Below, in pieces: positions 53,472 through 63,900 of a stretch of 64,000 nucleotides of DNA; the first letter of the stretch is position 1; every line of letters begins with the position of its first letter. A model generated the notes under the pieces. The model had not been told where the DNA came from. It saw only the letters and a program-made list of their open reading frames with translations, and made no database searches. Source of the DNA: Planctomycetaceae bacterium. GTDB lineage: Bacteria; Planctomycetota; Planctomycetia; Pirellulales; Pirellulaceae. The stretch covers positions 1 through 64,000 of the forward strand of contig JABJJO010000150.1 of assembly GCA_018660825.1 (NCBI GenBank), in the 5' to 3' direction. A program made the position numbers and the translations under genes.

Positions 53472-55049
53472 ATGATTCACAGAGGCTTACGAAATTTGTG
53501 CGGCATCGGATTATTGATGACTATTACCCTGTCGACAGGCACTGCACGATGTGCTGACCCCACTGTGGACTGGCATCAAGCCGCTGGCCCGAATGGAACT
53601 TTCTCGTCGCCTCATTCCGCGCCACTGGATTGGAGTGTTGTGCAAAACAGGAATATTCGCTGGCGATTGCAACTTCCGGAAACCGGACAAAGTATTCCGA
53701 TAGTGTCGCAGGGACGGGTCTATTTCACGACTTACGCTACTGTAACTAAAAATTCATTATTAGGAAGCGATATTGTGGCATGGTGTTGTTCGGCAAGGAC
53801 CGGCAGGGTGCTTTGGCGGCGCACAATAGAGGGCAAACATCCTTTGCGACTTTCGGGGTGTTTTGGTGACAGCAGTTCTCCCCCTGCAGTTTGCGCTGAC
53901 GGACGTATAGTATTTCTCAATGCCTCCGGCCGAATCGTCTGTTTTGATCAAAAAGGTCGCGAAATCTGGCAGCGCGACTTACTAAGCGTTGGCCGCACGT
54001 TGCCCTTTGAAATGGATGGGAACTATGTGTTCACAAATCAACTATACCCGCCGGATCCTAACGGAACCTTCCCGCATAAATACGCTGATTTGCCCCAGTC
54101 CAGATGGACTCAGTTGCGGGCTTTGGATATCAGCACCGGGCAAGATGTGTGGAACTCAACGTGTGGGGTTAACATGGGGAACGCTGTGTTGCCTCAAACC
54201 CTGAACGATGGTCGTCGAGTTGCAGTGGTCGGACGGGGCGGCGGTCACGGCCCCCCGGAAAAACCTGAGGGCATCTCGTTGATTGATCTTAAAACCGGTC
54301 GTGCACTCTGGTCCCTACCTTTGCCCGGATTCATGAGCACGATGAGTTATCGCATCCGAGACGATGAAGTCCACATCTTCCACCGAGATGAACACTTATC
54401 GGTCAACGCGATTACGGGGGAGGTGTTACAACGACTGTCAATTGTAGGTGACGTAAACTTGCGAAAATGGGACGGTGTAAGATATGTGTCTAGCGTAGAC
54501 ACGCTGAATTCGGGCAACAAAAATCGCATGATCACTCAGACATCAAACTTACTGGTGGGGGAGTACCATTATTTTCGTTGCTATACCCGACCATGGTTGG
54601 GACGTATCAATATTAACAATGGCACGCTGGAGTATCTAGAACTCCCTCTGCAAATAAAAACCACAACTGCGGTTGGAACGGATCTGCTTTGGTATCATCC
54701 ACCCCTGCCCGGGAAAGCACAGGGTTTAACTCAGCAGTCATTCATCTCTAATTCGATGACGAATTCATCTGGATTCGTCGTCAGTGGTGATAAGCGTTCG
54801 CGCGGAAATGGTTGGGGGCACATTGCCTCCCCAGTGCCCTCCGTTGCTGGGGATCATCTTTATATACCCGTGATGAACGGTACCGTTTATGTCGTGCGTT
54901 GGGCCGCCGACAAATTGGATGAACACGCGTTGGAGAGTATCAATGACTTGGGAACCGCGGGCGAGTCTTGGACACGGGCGAGCCTGTCCTTTTCGGATGG
55001 GCGTATTTACGCACATACCATCAAGGAGTTAATCTGTATCGAACGATAA
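53472..55049 (+). CDS. Secreted PQQ-like beta-propeller protein (1)
   Basis: 525 residues from the ATG at 53472, preceded by GAGGAAG; an ATG at 53427 lies upstream in frame. A signal peptide (1-27) is followed by repeated blades with the hallmark W/AW and G-x-x-x-W motifs: WHQAAGPNG, NIRWRLQLPETGQSIPIV, ARTGRVLWRRTIEG, CFDQKGREIWQRDL, ISTGQDVWNSTCG, and LKTGRALWSLPLPG. No quinoprotein dehydrogenase active-site motif is clear, so it is probably a propeller of the binding or scaffold type. It is first in a plus-strand run with a sulfatase and a second propeller protein. Confidence 0.83.
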   Translation: MIHRGLRNLCGIGLLMTITLSTGTARCADPTVDWHQAAGPNGTFSSPHSAPLDWSVVQNRNIRWRLQLPETGQSIPIVSQGRVYFTTYATVTKNSLLGSDIVAWCCSARTGRVLWRRTIEGKHPLRLSGCFGDSSSPPAVCADGRIVFLNASGRIVCFDQKGREIWQRDLLSVGRTLPFEMDGNYVFTNQLYPPDPNGTFPHKYADLPQSRWTQLRALDISTGQDVWNSTCGVNMGNAVLPQTLNDGRRVAVVGRGGGHGPPEKPEGISLIDLKTGRALWSLPLPGFMSTMSYRIRDDEVHIFHRDEHLSVNAITGEVLQRLSIVGDVNLRKWDGVRYVSSVDTLNSGNKNRMITQTSNLLVGEYHYFRCYTRPWLGRININNGTLEYLELPLQIKTTTAVGTDLLWYHPPLPGKAQGLTQQSFISNSMTNSSGFVVSGDKRSRGNGWGHIASPVPSVAGDHLYIPVMNGTVYVVRWAADKLDEHALESINDLGTAGESWTRASLSFSDGRIYAHTIKELICIER

Positions 55050-55361
55050 ACTATTCGAAAAACACTCGGAGGATGTATCTTTCTTTGAGCTTGTGCAACG
55101 CGGGCTGTCATTCGATTATTGAAATCCCAACTAGCGACATTTTCGACGCTCAATAAAAACCGCCACGCCAAGTTCGATCTCCTAATTGCTCATGCCTAAT
55201 CGACAACCTAAACCCTTTACATAAGTTATATTGCTTGGTAACGTATCGTAGCGCATAGCAAGCTTGATCGCCGTTGCGCACTAAATGATGCGGGGCACCA
55301 ACACCAAGCTAGGCAATTTCCTAATCCGCTGAGAATCCCAAAAAAGCCGAAAGATCTAATT
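55050..55361. other. Intergenic spacer
   Basis: 312 bases between the propeller gene and the sulfatase. No gene, repeat or T-tailed hairpin is seen. An AAGCCGAAAGA element at about 55344-55354 may serve as the ribosome-binding region of the next gene. Confidence 0.4.
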
Positions 55362-56912
55362 ATGAAATACCTGCTGTCTGTAATCATCTGTTGTATGGCA
55401 TTCGCTAAGCCCGGTTGTACTGCCGAAGATACTTCCAATCCACCCAATATTTTGTTTATCTACTCTGATGATCAATCATATCGTACAGTCGGCTGTTATC
55501 CGGATAGCTATGATTTTGTGCGAACTCCACATATTGATCAGTTAGCCAGACAAGGCATGCGATTCGACGCCGCTTATATTGGAACATGGTGTATGCCTAG
55601 TCGAGCAGCCATGCTTACTGGGCATCACCAATACGGTATCCAGTCCATGAGAATGGAAGGCGAATATCCTGGCAGTAAATATGACCCTCAACAGTGTCCA
55701 TTTTGGCCGAGCGTGTTTCGTCAAAACGGTTACGTCACCGCGCAGATTGGTAAATGGCATACTGGAACGGATAATGGATTTGGCCGCGACTGGGACCATC
55801 AAAAGGTTTGGAATCGCCCAGCATTTCCGGCCAACGCAGGGAACTACTATGACAATCAATTAATCCAGATCGATGGTGAAGAAGGCAAGCTAGTGACTGG
55901 CTATTCAACCGACAACTACACTGACTGGGCCATTGACTTTATTGACGGCGGTCATCGCGACCCAGACAAACCATGGTATTTATGGGTTTGTTACGGAGCA
56001 GTGCATGGACCCTTTACACCCGCTGATCGCCACCAGCAGGACTATCCCAATGTTCAAATTCCCATACCTGAAGACATCTATCCTCCACGTGCCGGAAAAC
56101 CCAATTGGATGCAAAAAATTGATCAGTGGGAAAAAGGAGAAGATGGTCAGCCCGTAATGGCCGGGAACGGGTTTCAGGCACGAACCGTTGACACAAAAGG
56201 CATCCATGGCAATGCGCTCAACGATTGGGTCCGCCAATACCATCAGGGTGTGAGTGCGATTGATGAAGGGGTTGGTCGCATCATGGAAGCACTTGATGCT
56301 TCCGGTCAGAGGGAAAATACTCTTGTCGTGTTTACGTCGGATCAGGGTTTTGGATGGGGGCAACACGGATTTCGTATGAAACTGGCTCCCTATGATGCAA
56401 CGATTCGCTCGCCGATGATCGTCAGCATGCCCGGCAGAATACCAAAACGATCCGTCTGCAAAACACCGGTTGCAGGGGTAGACATCGCCCCGACCTTTTT
56501 TAGTTTTGCCGGGATTAATCTGCCGTGGAAAATGCACGGTCATGATATTTCACCGCTCCTAAACAATCCAAAAACAAAATGGGAGCATCCCGTATTGCAA
56601 ACCCTTACCGGGCGCAGTTATGGAAAAGATACCGATACCATTCCTTCCGATCCGGAAATCCGAGATCTTAATGGGGTTCCTTGGTGGGTCTCACTGCGCG
56701 AAGGTAATTACAAATACATCCGTACATTGGTAGTGAATGAACCGGAGGAATTGTACGACCTCAAGCATGACCCAGACGAATTACACAACCTAGCGTTCGA
56801 CAAAAAATATCGTTCTTTAACCCGGCGTTTGCGCGCCGCAACGATCGACGAACTCCGCCGTACGGATGCTAAAATGGTAGAACATCTGCCCGCCGTCGGC
56901 ACTGGATATTGA
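55362..56912 (+). CDS. Secreted sulfatase (CMPSR type)
   Basis: 516 residues with a signal peptide (1-21). The formylglycine site is Cys77 in CMPSRAAMLTG. Metal and substrate residues are in IYSDDQS near the N-terminus, KWHTG, and VFTSDQGFGWGQHG. The layout is that of type I sulfatases that act on sulfated sugars. The cysteine must be oxidised by a sulfatase-modifying enzyme, which is not in this window. It lies 18 bases upstream of the next propeller gene, so they are probably co-transcribed. Confidence 0.93.
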   Translation: MKYLLSVIICCMAFAKPGCTAEDTSNPPNILFIYSDDQSYRTVGCYPDSYDFVRTPHIDQLARQGMRFDAAYIGTWCMPSRAAMLTGHHQYGIQSMRMEGEYPGSKYDPQQCPFWPSVFRQNGYVTAQIGKWHTGTDNGFGRDWDHQKVWNRPAFPANAGNYYDNQLIQIDGEEGKLVTGYSTDNYTDWAIDFIDGGHRDPDKPWYLWVCYGAVHGPFTPADRHQQDYPNVQIPIPEDIYPPRAGKPNWMQKIDQWEKGEDGQPVMAGNGFQARTVDTKGIHGNALNDWVRQYHQGVSAIDEGVGRIMEALDASGQRENTLVVFTSDQGFGWGQHGFRMKLAPYDATIRSPMIVSMPGRIPKRSVCKTPVAGVDIAPTFFSFAGINLPWKMHGHDISPLLNNPKTKWEHPVLQTLTGRSYGKDTDTIPSDPEIRDLNGVPWWVSLREGNYKYIRTLVVNEPEELYDLKHDPDELHNLAFDKKYRSLTRRLRAATIDELRRTDAKMVEHLPAVGTGY

Positions 56913-56930
56913 TAACGAGGATAGGCAAAA

Positions 56931-58280
56931 ATGAGGAATGTTTTTTCTACCATCGTACTTAGCTTTTTGTTAGTGCCACTGGTAACATCGCCGTTAGGCG
57001 CCCAAGATCATTGGACGCGATTTCGTGGAAAAAATGGTAACGGGGTTGTTCCGGATGATCCTCGATTACCTGTGCGCTGGAATGCCAAGGAAAACGTCCA
57101 GTGGAAAACGAAAATTCTAGGGTGGGGTTGGGGCAGCCCAGTCGTCTGGGGTGATCGTGTGTTTGTTACCGCTGTACATAGTGATCTCGACTATGAAAAA
57201 CCCAAAGGAGGACTCTATTTGGGACAAGGGCGGCCAGCACCACCTGATGCAGTGCATCACTGGATGATCTATTGCCTGAACTTGGAAGACGGAACGATTA
57301 TCTGGAAACATGAAGCACATCAGGGAAAACCGAAGGTTCCCCGCCATCCCAAAAGTACCTATGCGGCAGAGACACCGACCATCGATGGTGACCGTATCTA
57401 TGTGTTGTTTGGTGACCTCGGTTTATATTGCCTTGATCTAGACGGACAGCCACTCTGGAAGCATTCGCTGATACCTCGTAAAACCGCGGCTGGTTACGGC
57501 GCCGCCGCCTCACCGGTTGTCCATGAAAATCAGGTCATTATGGTTTATGACAATGAAGAAGAATCGTTTATAGCTGCTCACGACGCCGTGACTGGAGAGA
57601 TCCGCTGGAAAATTCCTCGCAATGAAAAGAGCACGTGGGCGACGCCTTTTGTGTGGAAACATACAGGCGGCGTAGAAATTGTAGTCTGTGGTCGGAAGGA
57701 AAATCGTGGCTACTCAACTTCGGGTGAATTACTTTGGCACTTTGACGGAAAGATGTCCGTCCTGACAATTCCGTCACCCTTTATCTTCAAAGATTTACTT
57801 TATATCACTTCCGGATATTTTCAGGACAACAAACGTCCCGTATACGCAATTCGGCCAGGTGCCCGCGGTGACATTTCCCTGAAGGCGGACGAGACGGCGA
57901 ATGAGTTTATTTCATGGTCATTGCAACGCATGGGTCCATATAATACTTCCCCGATTGTCTACCGCGGAAATTACTATACACTTCTCGATCGTGGCATGCT
58001 GACTTGCCACAATGCCTTGACAGGCGAATTGGTGTTTAATAGAACGCGATTCCCCCAAGGCGCCAGTTTTACCGCATCGCCGTGGGCTTACAACGGTAAG
58101 TTGTTTTTTCTCGACGAGAACGGTACGACACACGTGATGCCAGCCGGCAACGAGTTTAAAATAGAATCGACCAATGCATTGGACGAATTGTCCATTGCTA
58201 CGCCAGCAATTAGTCAGGGAAAGCTGCTATTGCGTACTGCGTCAAGCGTGTATTGCATAAGTCGCGGTACCAAACCGTAA
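56931..58280 (+). CDS. Secreted PQQ-like beta-propeller protein (2)
   Basis: 449 residues with a signal peptide (1-25). Repeated blades: WTRFRGKNGNGVV, NVQWKTKILGWGWGSPVVWGDRVFVTA, LEDGTIIWKHEAHQG, LDLDGQPLWKHSLI, AVTGEIRWKIPRNEK, and ALTGELVFNRTR. It resembles the gene at 53472 in architecture, and typical planctomycete PQQ-repeat proteins located beside sulfatases. Function is unknown. It closely follows the sulfatase gene and precedes a convergent hydrolase gene by 29 bases. Confidence 0.87.
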   Translation: MRNVFSTIVLSFLLVPLVTSPLGAQDHWTRFRGKNGNGVVPDDPRLPVRWNAKENVQWKTKILGWGWGSPVVWGDRVFVTAVHSDLDYEKPKGGLYLGQGRPAPPDAVHHWMIYCLNLEDGTIIWKHEAHQGKPKVPRHPKSTYAAETPTIDGDRIYVLFGDLGLYCLDLDGQPLWKHSLIPRKTAAGYGAAASPVVHENQVIMVYDNEEESFIAAHDAVTGEIRWKIPRNEKSTWATPFVWKHTGGVEIVVCGRKENRGYSTSGELLWHFDGKMSVLTIPSPFIFKDLLYITSGYFQDNKRPVYAIRPGARGDISLKADETANEFISWSLQRMGPYNTSPIVYRGNYYTLLDRGMLTCHNALTGELVFNRTRFPQGASFTASPWAYNGKLFFLDENGTTHVMPAGNEFKIESTNALDELSIATPAISQGKLLLRTASSVYCISRGTKP

Positions 58281-58309
58281 CTGCCTTTGCAGATAAAAAC
58301 ATGCGGTTG

Positions 58310-59176
58310 TTAATCGTAAACCTGCGTGATCAACGCATCAACAAGCGAGTAATATTGGCCGCTCTGCGGACTATTGTGTGTACCATTAGATATGACCCTA
58401 AACTCCTTGTAACAAGTCGCGGCATCATAAAGTTCTTGAGCCATGGAGAGTGGAACCAACTCATCTTGACTACCGTGGGATTGCAACAGACGGCCACGAT
58501 ATCGGCTGATACGGCTTAGGCTCGGAAACTGATTTTTCATCAGTAACCTCACTGGAAACCAAGGATAATGACGGGCCGCCACGTCGGGCAACGAGGTAAA
58601 CGTGCTTTCAATACATAGGGCGGGGACGGAATAGTCGATCGCCAATTTTAATCCCACCGCCGCGCCCATGCTGCGACTGACGATTAAGATCCGATCTACA
58701 TCTACTCGTTCCTTTTCAAGCAGGTATTCCAACGCAGCCTCCGCATCTAGAGACAACCCGTTTTCCGTCGGCTGGCCCTCGCTTTTGCCATAGCCACGGT
58801 ATGAGACTCCTAGCACAGACGCATCGTACTGAGACGACAAGAAACGTAATAGTCCCGCACGATGTCCAATATTGCCACCGTTTCCATGTAAGTAAAGAAT
58901 CACAACTCGCGGATGATCTCGCTGTCCGTATAACGCATGAAGCTTCGTGCCGTCCGACGCGGAAAAATGAACTTCCTGCAGTGATGAACCCTCTCCGAAC
59001 CGAACCTGCGGATCCCATAATTCCAGCGGATAGACCAACTGTTTTTCAAATACGAGCAATAGCGCTAAAACGACTACATAGGCGATAATCAGGCAGCGGC
59101 TAGTTTTCCATGAAATAGTCCACACTGTAGCCCACGGAATTCGATGCTGGTTAGAGTTTGTTTTGGTTGCGGTCAT
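58310..59176 (-). CDS. Membrane-anchored alpha/beta-hydrolase
   Basis: 288 residues. A transmembrane segment near 27-43 anchors it. The oxyanion region is LHGNGGNIGHR, the nucleophile is Ser169 in SRSMG (the usual first Gly of GxSxG is Ser), Asp238 is in GSQDELVP and His267 in GTHNSP. This is the ABHD13/BEM46 group, with an unknown natural substrate. It is divergent from the sulfatase at 59296 (119 bases) and convergent with the propeller gene at 56931. Confidence 0.88.
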   Translation of the reverse strand: MTATKTNSNQHRIPWATVWTISWKTSRCLIIAYVVVLALLLVFEKQLVYPLELWDPQVRFGEGSSLQEVHFSASDGTKLHALYGQRDHPRVVILYLHGNGGNIGHRAGLLRFLSSQYDASVLGVSYRGYGKSEGQPTENGLSLDAEAALEYLLEKERVDVDRILIVSRSMGAAVGLKLAIDYSVPALCIESTFTSLPDVAARHYPWFPVRLLMKNQFPSLSRISRYRGRLLQSHGSQDELVPLSMAQELYDAATCYKEFRVISNGTHNSPQSGQYYSLVDALITQVYD

Positions 59177-59295
59177 GGATTTTTCTTCGTAGAATCAGAC
59201 GTTCACAGTGATAACACCCATCACACCGGCGGGTCAAACTGTGCCCCGTCGGTGATCTACCCCACGTAACAACTTTGAACTTGGCGATAGAATAG

Positions 59296-60744
59296 ATGAT
59301 ACTCCGTTTTATACCCTTTTGTTGCCTACTGCTATCTACCTTGGCAACTACTTTGTGCAGTGCGGCAAAATCTAACGTATTATTCATCGCGATTGATGAT
59401 CTCCGTGCTGACCTTGCCTGTTACGGCAACCCTCAAATAATTTCTCCAAATATCGATGCTTTAGCAACCTCCGGCACCCTGTTTAACCGTGCATACTGTC
59501 AACAGGCGGTTTGCAATCCTTCCCGCAGTTCGATGCTCACCGGACTAAGGCTCGACGATCTCAAAATCTGGGATCTACCAACCCACTTCCGGCAACGACG
59601 ACCAAATGCGATCACGCTTCCCCAGATGTTCTTGAACAACGGTTATCACACACAGTGTATTGGTAAAATTTTCCACAACTGGCGACAAGACGTATATAAA
59701 GGAGATCGTGTTTCCTGGTCAGTACCAGAAATGATGCATTATAATTCTCACGGTAATGACAAGGCGATTGTCGCCGGCGAGTTGCCACCTGATCTGTCTG
59801 ACGTTCCAAAATGCGAGATTCGAGACGTACCCGACAACGCGTATTTTGATGGGCGGGTGGCGGAACATGCCGTCCAGGCCCTGCAAGCAATTCAAAATAG
59901 ACCTTTTTTTCTGGCCGTTGGATTCTGGAAACCCCATTCGCATTTCAACGCACCTAAGAAATATTGGGACCTGTATGATCCAGCTAGCATCCAGCTTCCA
60001 GCCAATCAAAAGCCTCCCACCGATGTACCTGTAATCGCCTTACATGACAGCCGAGAAATACTCCGCTCCTACACCAATTCGCCCAATCAGTATCCAACAG
60101 ACCAGCAAAGCCGTGAAATGCGGCGGGGCTATTACGCCAATATCTCGTATATGGACGCGCAAGTTGGGAAAGTCCTCTCCGAGTTGGATCGACTTGATCT
60201 GCGCAGTAATACGATTATAGTACTCTGGTCGGACCACGGATTCCATCTTGGCGAAAAAGGGCTCTGGGCGAAAACATCTAATTTTGAACTAGATGCGCGT
60301 GTACCGTTGATCATTTCCACTCCCCAACACAATAAATTCCAGCGAACGAATTCACTGGTGGAATTGCTGGATATCTATCCGACTCTCGCGGATTTGTGTA
60401 ACTTACAGCCGCCGCCTGATCTCGCTGGCGAAAGCTTGGTTTCCATTCTGAAAGATCCCCGTCGTACCGTGAAAGATCTTGCCTTAACTCAACATTGCCG
60501 ACCCGCCTACCCAGCCAATGGTGTAGACCCAAAGGCAATTGGCTATTCCATTCGTACCGACCGCTATCGCTATACCGAATGGCGTGATTTTCAGTCCGGG
60601 AAGGTCCTTGCTCATGAACTATACGATCACAAAAGAGATCCACATGAAACCGCCAATGTGATCAGTAAAGCCAGCCTGCACCTCCGAAATAAGCTAGCTG
60701 AGGCATTACAAACGTTGGTCCACTCACCACAGTTACCGAAATGA
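59296..60744 (+). CDS. Secreted sulfatase (iduronate-2-sulfatase-like)
   Basis: 482 residues with a signal peptide (1-22). The formylglycine site is Cys73 in [11 protein letters not shown], and the metal region is [53 protein letters not shown] and a C-terminal [13 protein letters not shown] follow the iduronate-2-sulfatase/choline-sulfatase-like pattern. The substrate is a sulfated sugar or uronate, but cannot be set. Activity needs formylglycine formation elsewhere in the genome. It is 163 bases upstream of the double sulfatase. Confidence 0.93.
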   Translation: MILRFIPFCCLLLSTLATTLCSAAKSNVLFIAIDDLRADLACYGNPQIISPNIDALATSGTLFNRAYCQQAVCNPSRSSMLTGLRLDDLKIWDLPTHFRQRRPNAITLPQMFLNNGYHTQCIGKIFHNWRQDVYKGDRVSWSVPEMMHYNSHGNDKAIVAGELPPDLSDVPKCEIRDVPDNAYFDGRVAEHAVQALQAIQNRPFFLAVGFWKPHSHFNAPKKYWDLYDPASIQLPANQKPPTDVPVIALHDSREILRSYTNSPNQYPTDQQSREMRRGYYANISYMDAQVGKVLSELDRLDLRSNTIIVLWSDHGFHLGEKGLWAKTSNFELDARVPLIISTPQHNKFQRTNSLVELLDIYPTLADLCNLQPPPDLAGESLVSILKDPRRTVKDLALTQHCRPAYPANGVDPKAIGYSIRTDRYRYTEWRDFQSGKVLAHELYDHKRDPHETANVISKASLHLRNKLAEALQTLVHSPQLPK

Positions 60745-60906
60745 CGTTTTCCAAACCCACAAGTCCTCGTGACTTTGCAATCGGCCATATCGTCACAATA
60801 AGCAACTCATCATAGAAAATTGAGTAGCTCCAAATCACGAACGAAACGACGCCACTGGCGTATAATGCAGGCTTAAACTTTCCACTCATAAAATAATTGG
60901 CCACTT

Positions 60907-63900
60907 ATGCGAATCCTAGTGTCACTATATCTTTCGTTGATCTCCCTTCTATGCTCAGGTACGTTACAATCTGCCGACAAACCCAATTTTCTCGTCATCA
61001 TGGTCGACGATATGGGTTATTCCGATCCCCAGTGCTTTGGTGGCGAAATTGACACGCCCCATCTGAATGACCTGGCCGACGGCGGACTGCGTTTCACCCA
61101 GTTCTACAACTGCGCCCGCTGCTGCCCCACGCGAGCCAGTCTGCTAACCGGTTCCTACCCACACCGAGTTGGTCTGGCACGTAACGGTAAAACGCTCGCC
61201 GCGACCGCGCCCACCCTAGCCGAACTTCTAAAGCCCGCAGGATACCAAACGGGGATGACCGGTAAGTGGCACCTCTCCGAATTGGCACCCACCACTGACA
61301 GCCAACAACGCATTCGCTGGATGGATCACCAACACAATCTGGGAATCCCCTTCGCAGATCCAGCCTCCTATCCCCGCAAACGCGGGTTTGACCATTACTA
61401 CGGAGTGATCTGGGGCGTCGTCGACTATTTTGATCCCTTCAGTCTGGTTCACGGACAAAACGAAGTTAAAGACGTCCCGGACGATTTTTATCTGACCGAT
61501 TCCATCACCGACTATTCGATTGATTACATCCATGCTTTCAATAAAAACAACGAGAAACCCTTTTTTCTTTACGTTGCTTATACCGCGCCACACTGGCCAT
61601 TGCATGCTAAACCCGACGTCATAGAAAAATACAAGGGAAAATACGATGCGGGATGGAATGCGTTAAAAGCCGACCGCTTTCAGCGGCAAAAAGATATGAA
61701 ACTGTTCCCGCAGAACACCCCTATCGATCCGGTAATTGATCGAGGTAATTCATGGGATGATCTCACCGCGGCAGAAAAGTCGTATCAGTCCAGAAAGATG
61801 GAAGTACACGCAGCAATGATCGATAGTGTCGACCAGGGAATTGGGCGTATTATCGATACGTTGAAGGCGACGGGGGAGCTAGAAAACACGGTTATTTTCT
61901 TCCTCTCGGACAACGGGGCATCACCAGAAATCCCCGGATATGCCGGCTATGATCGAAACGGGCAAACCCGTGATGGTAAAATTGCCCATCGCGAGCGTGA
62001 GCTGAAACTACCGGAGCATCTCAGTAAACTCGGATCTGCTGAAAGCTATACTGGCCTCGGACCGGCTTGGGCCAATGCAGCCAACAGTCCCCTTCGATAT
62101 TGGAAAAAAGAAAGTTTTGAGGGTGGCTGTCGAACTCCCTTGATCGTGCACTGGCCCGCTGGACTCGGCGGCAAGGCGGGTAAAATCACCTCTAACATCG
62201 GTCACGTTATGGATATTGCGCCGACCTGCCTGGAGTTAGCCGAAGCGAAACAGGATGCTTCGTTCAGCATGGATGGGGAGAGTCTGGTTGGGTTACTACA
62301 ACGAAGCGAAGTCAATCAAGATCGTATGCTTTACTTTGAACATATGGGGGGACGAGCCGCTCGATATCGACAGTGGAAGATCTCTGCCCTCTCCGGCCAA
62401 CCTTGGGAGTTGTTTAATATTCAACAGGACCCAGCAGAGACGACCAATCTGGCGATCCAGCAACCAATCCGCCTAGAGGAGCTTTCCTATCGCTGGCATG
62501 ATTGGTTTAAGACGATGCCCTCCGCACCTAAAACTTCATCCAAGTCAGCAACCGCACCAATCGCCAACCGCGCGCTTTCTCTATCGTGCACCGCTTCATC
62601 AGGACAACGGGATGGGGTGCTGTTTGCCTTGGGAGGTAGCCAACATGGAGTTGCGCTGCACATCAAACAAGCCCGGCTTACCTTCAGCGTCCGCAGCAAC
62701 GGCGAATTGAAGTCGATCTCTTCCCCGACCGTCGCAAAACAGGGACCCCTTGTTATCGAAGCAACTCTTGCCAAAGACGCAAAGATGACACTTGAAATCA
62801 ACGGAATGATCGTAGCTACAGGGCAGGCGGATGGTCTGATACCAGTTCAGCCACAGGATGGCCTAAGTGTTAACGACGACGATCAAAGTAATGTTGGCAA
62901 CTACGGCGACCCGTTCCGCTATGCAGGAAAGGTGACCCAGGTCCGGATTGGCCCTCTTAAACGATCGACAAAAGAGGCCCATCGATCCAACAACGAACAA
63001 AAACACGCTCCAAACTTTATAGTTATCCTGTCAGACGATCAAGGTTGGGGAACCACATCGATCCCGTATGATCCTCGAATCAAGCAATCCAAAAGTGACT
63101 TTTTTCAGACCCCCAATATGGAACGACTGGCCGCTGTTGGCATGCGATTTACTCAGGCCTACTCAGCCCATACTAACTGTTCGCCATCCCGCGCGGCACT
63201 GCTTACTGGTATCAGCCCAGCGGCGTTGCACTTCAGCGACATTGTCGATCGTAATACTGGAAAATACTACATCGGTAACCGCTTAACCCCACCTGTCCAT
63301 GTCAATCATCTGGACTCAGGCACGGTAACAATTCCTGAGCGGCTCAAAGCATATAACTCCGCTTACATGACTGCACATTTTGGTAAATGGCATCTCAACG
63401 GCGGAGGCCCGCAAGCACACGGTTTCGACACGGGCGACGGTGCCACCGGAAATCGTGAGGGTGGCTTAAAGACAAACCTGCCGGACGACCCGAAAAGGGC
63501 TTACAGCATAACTCGCTCGTCGATTGACTGGATGAACAAGCAGGTTTCCCGAGGTAGTCCTTTCTATTTACAGGTTTCGCATTATGCAACCCATTTGGGT
63601 TATCAATCAAAACCGGAAACAACCGCTCAACTCAAATCTCGCAAACCGGGAAAACGCCATGATAACGTCAAGTTCGGTGCCATGATCGAAGACCTAGACA
63701 CATCGTTGGGTCAGCTGTTAGATGCCGCTGATCAGTTGGGAATTCTGGACAATACCTATATTATTTATACCGCTGACAATGGTACTTACCCCACGACTGA
63801 CCCCGAAAATATCAATGGCCCCCTACGCGGCAGTAAGGCCACTTTATGGGAGGCGGGTGTGCGGGTGCCCATGATGATTTCCGGTCCTGGGATTAAAGCA

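Noticed and set aside
60662-60904. 80-codon minus-strand frame at the sulfatase 3' end
   Set aside because: It overlaps the end of the sulfatase, has no motif and no homologous pattern.
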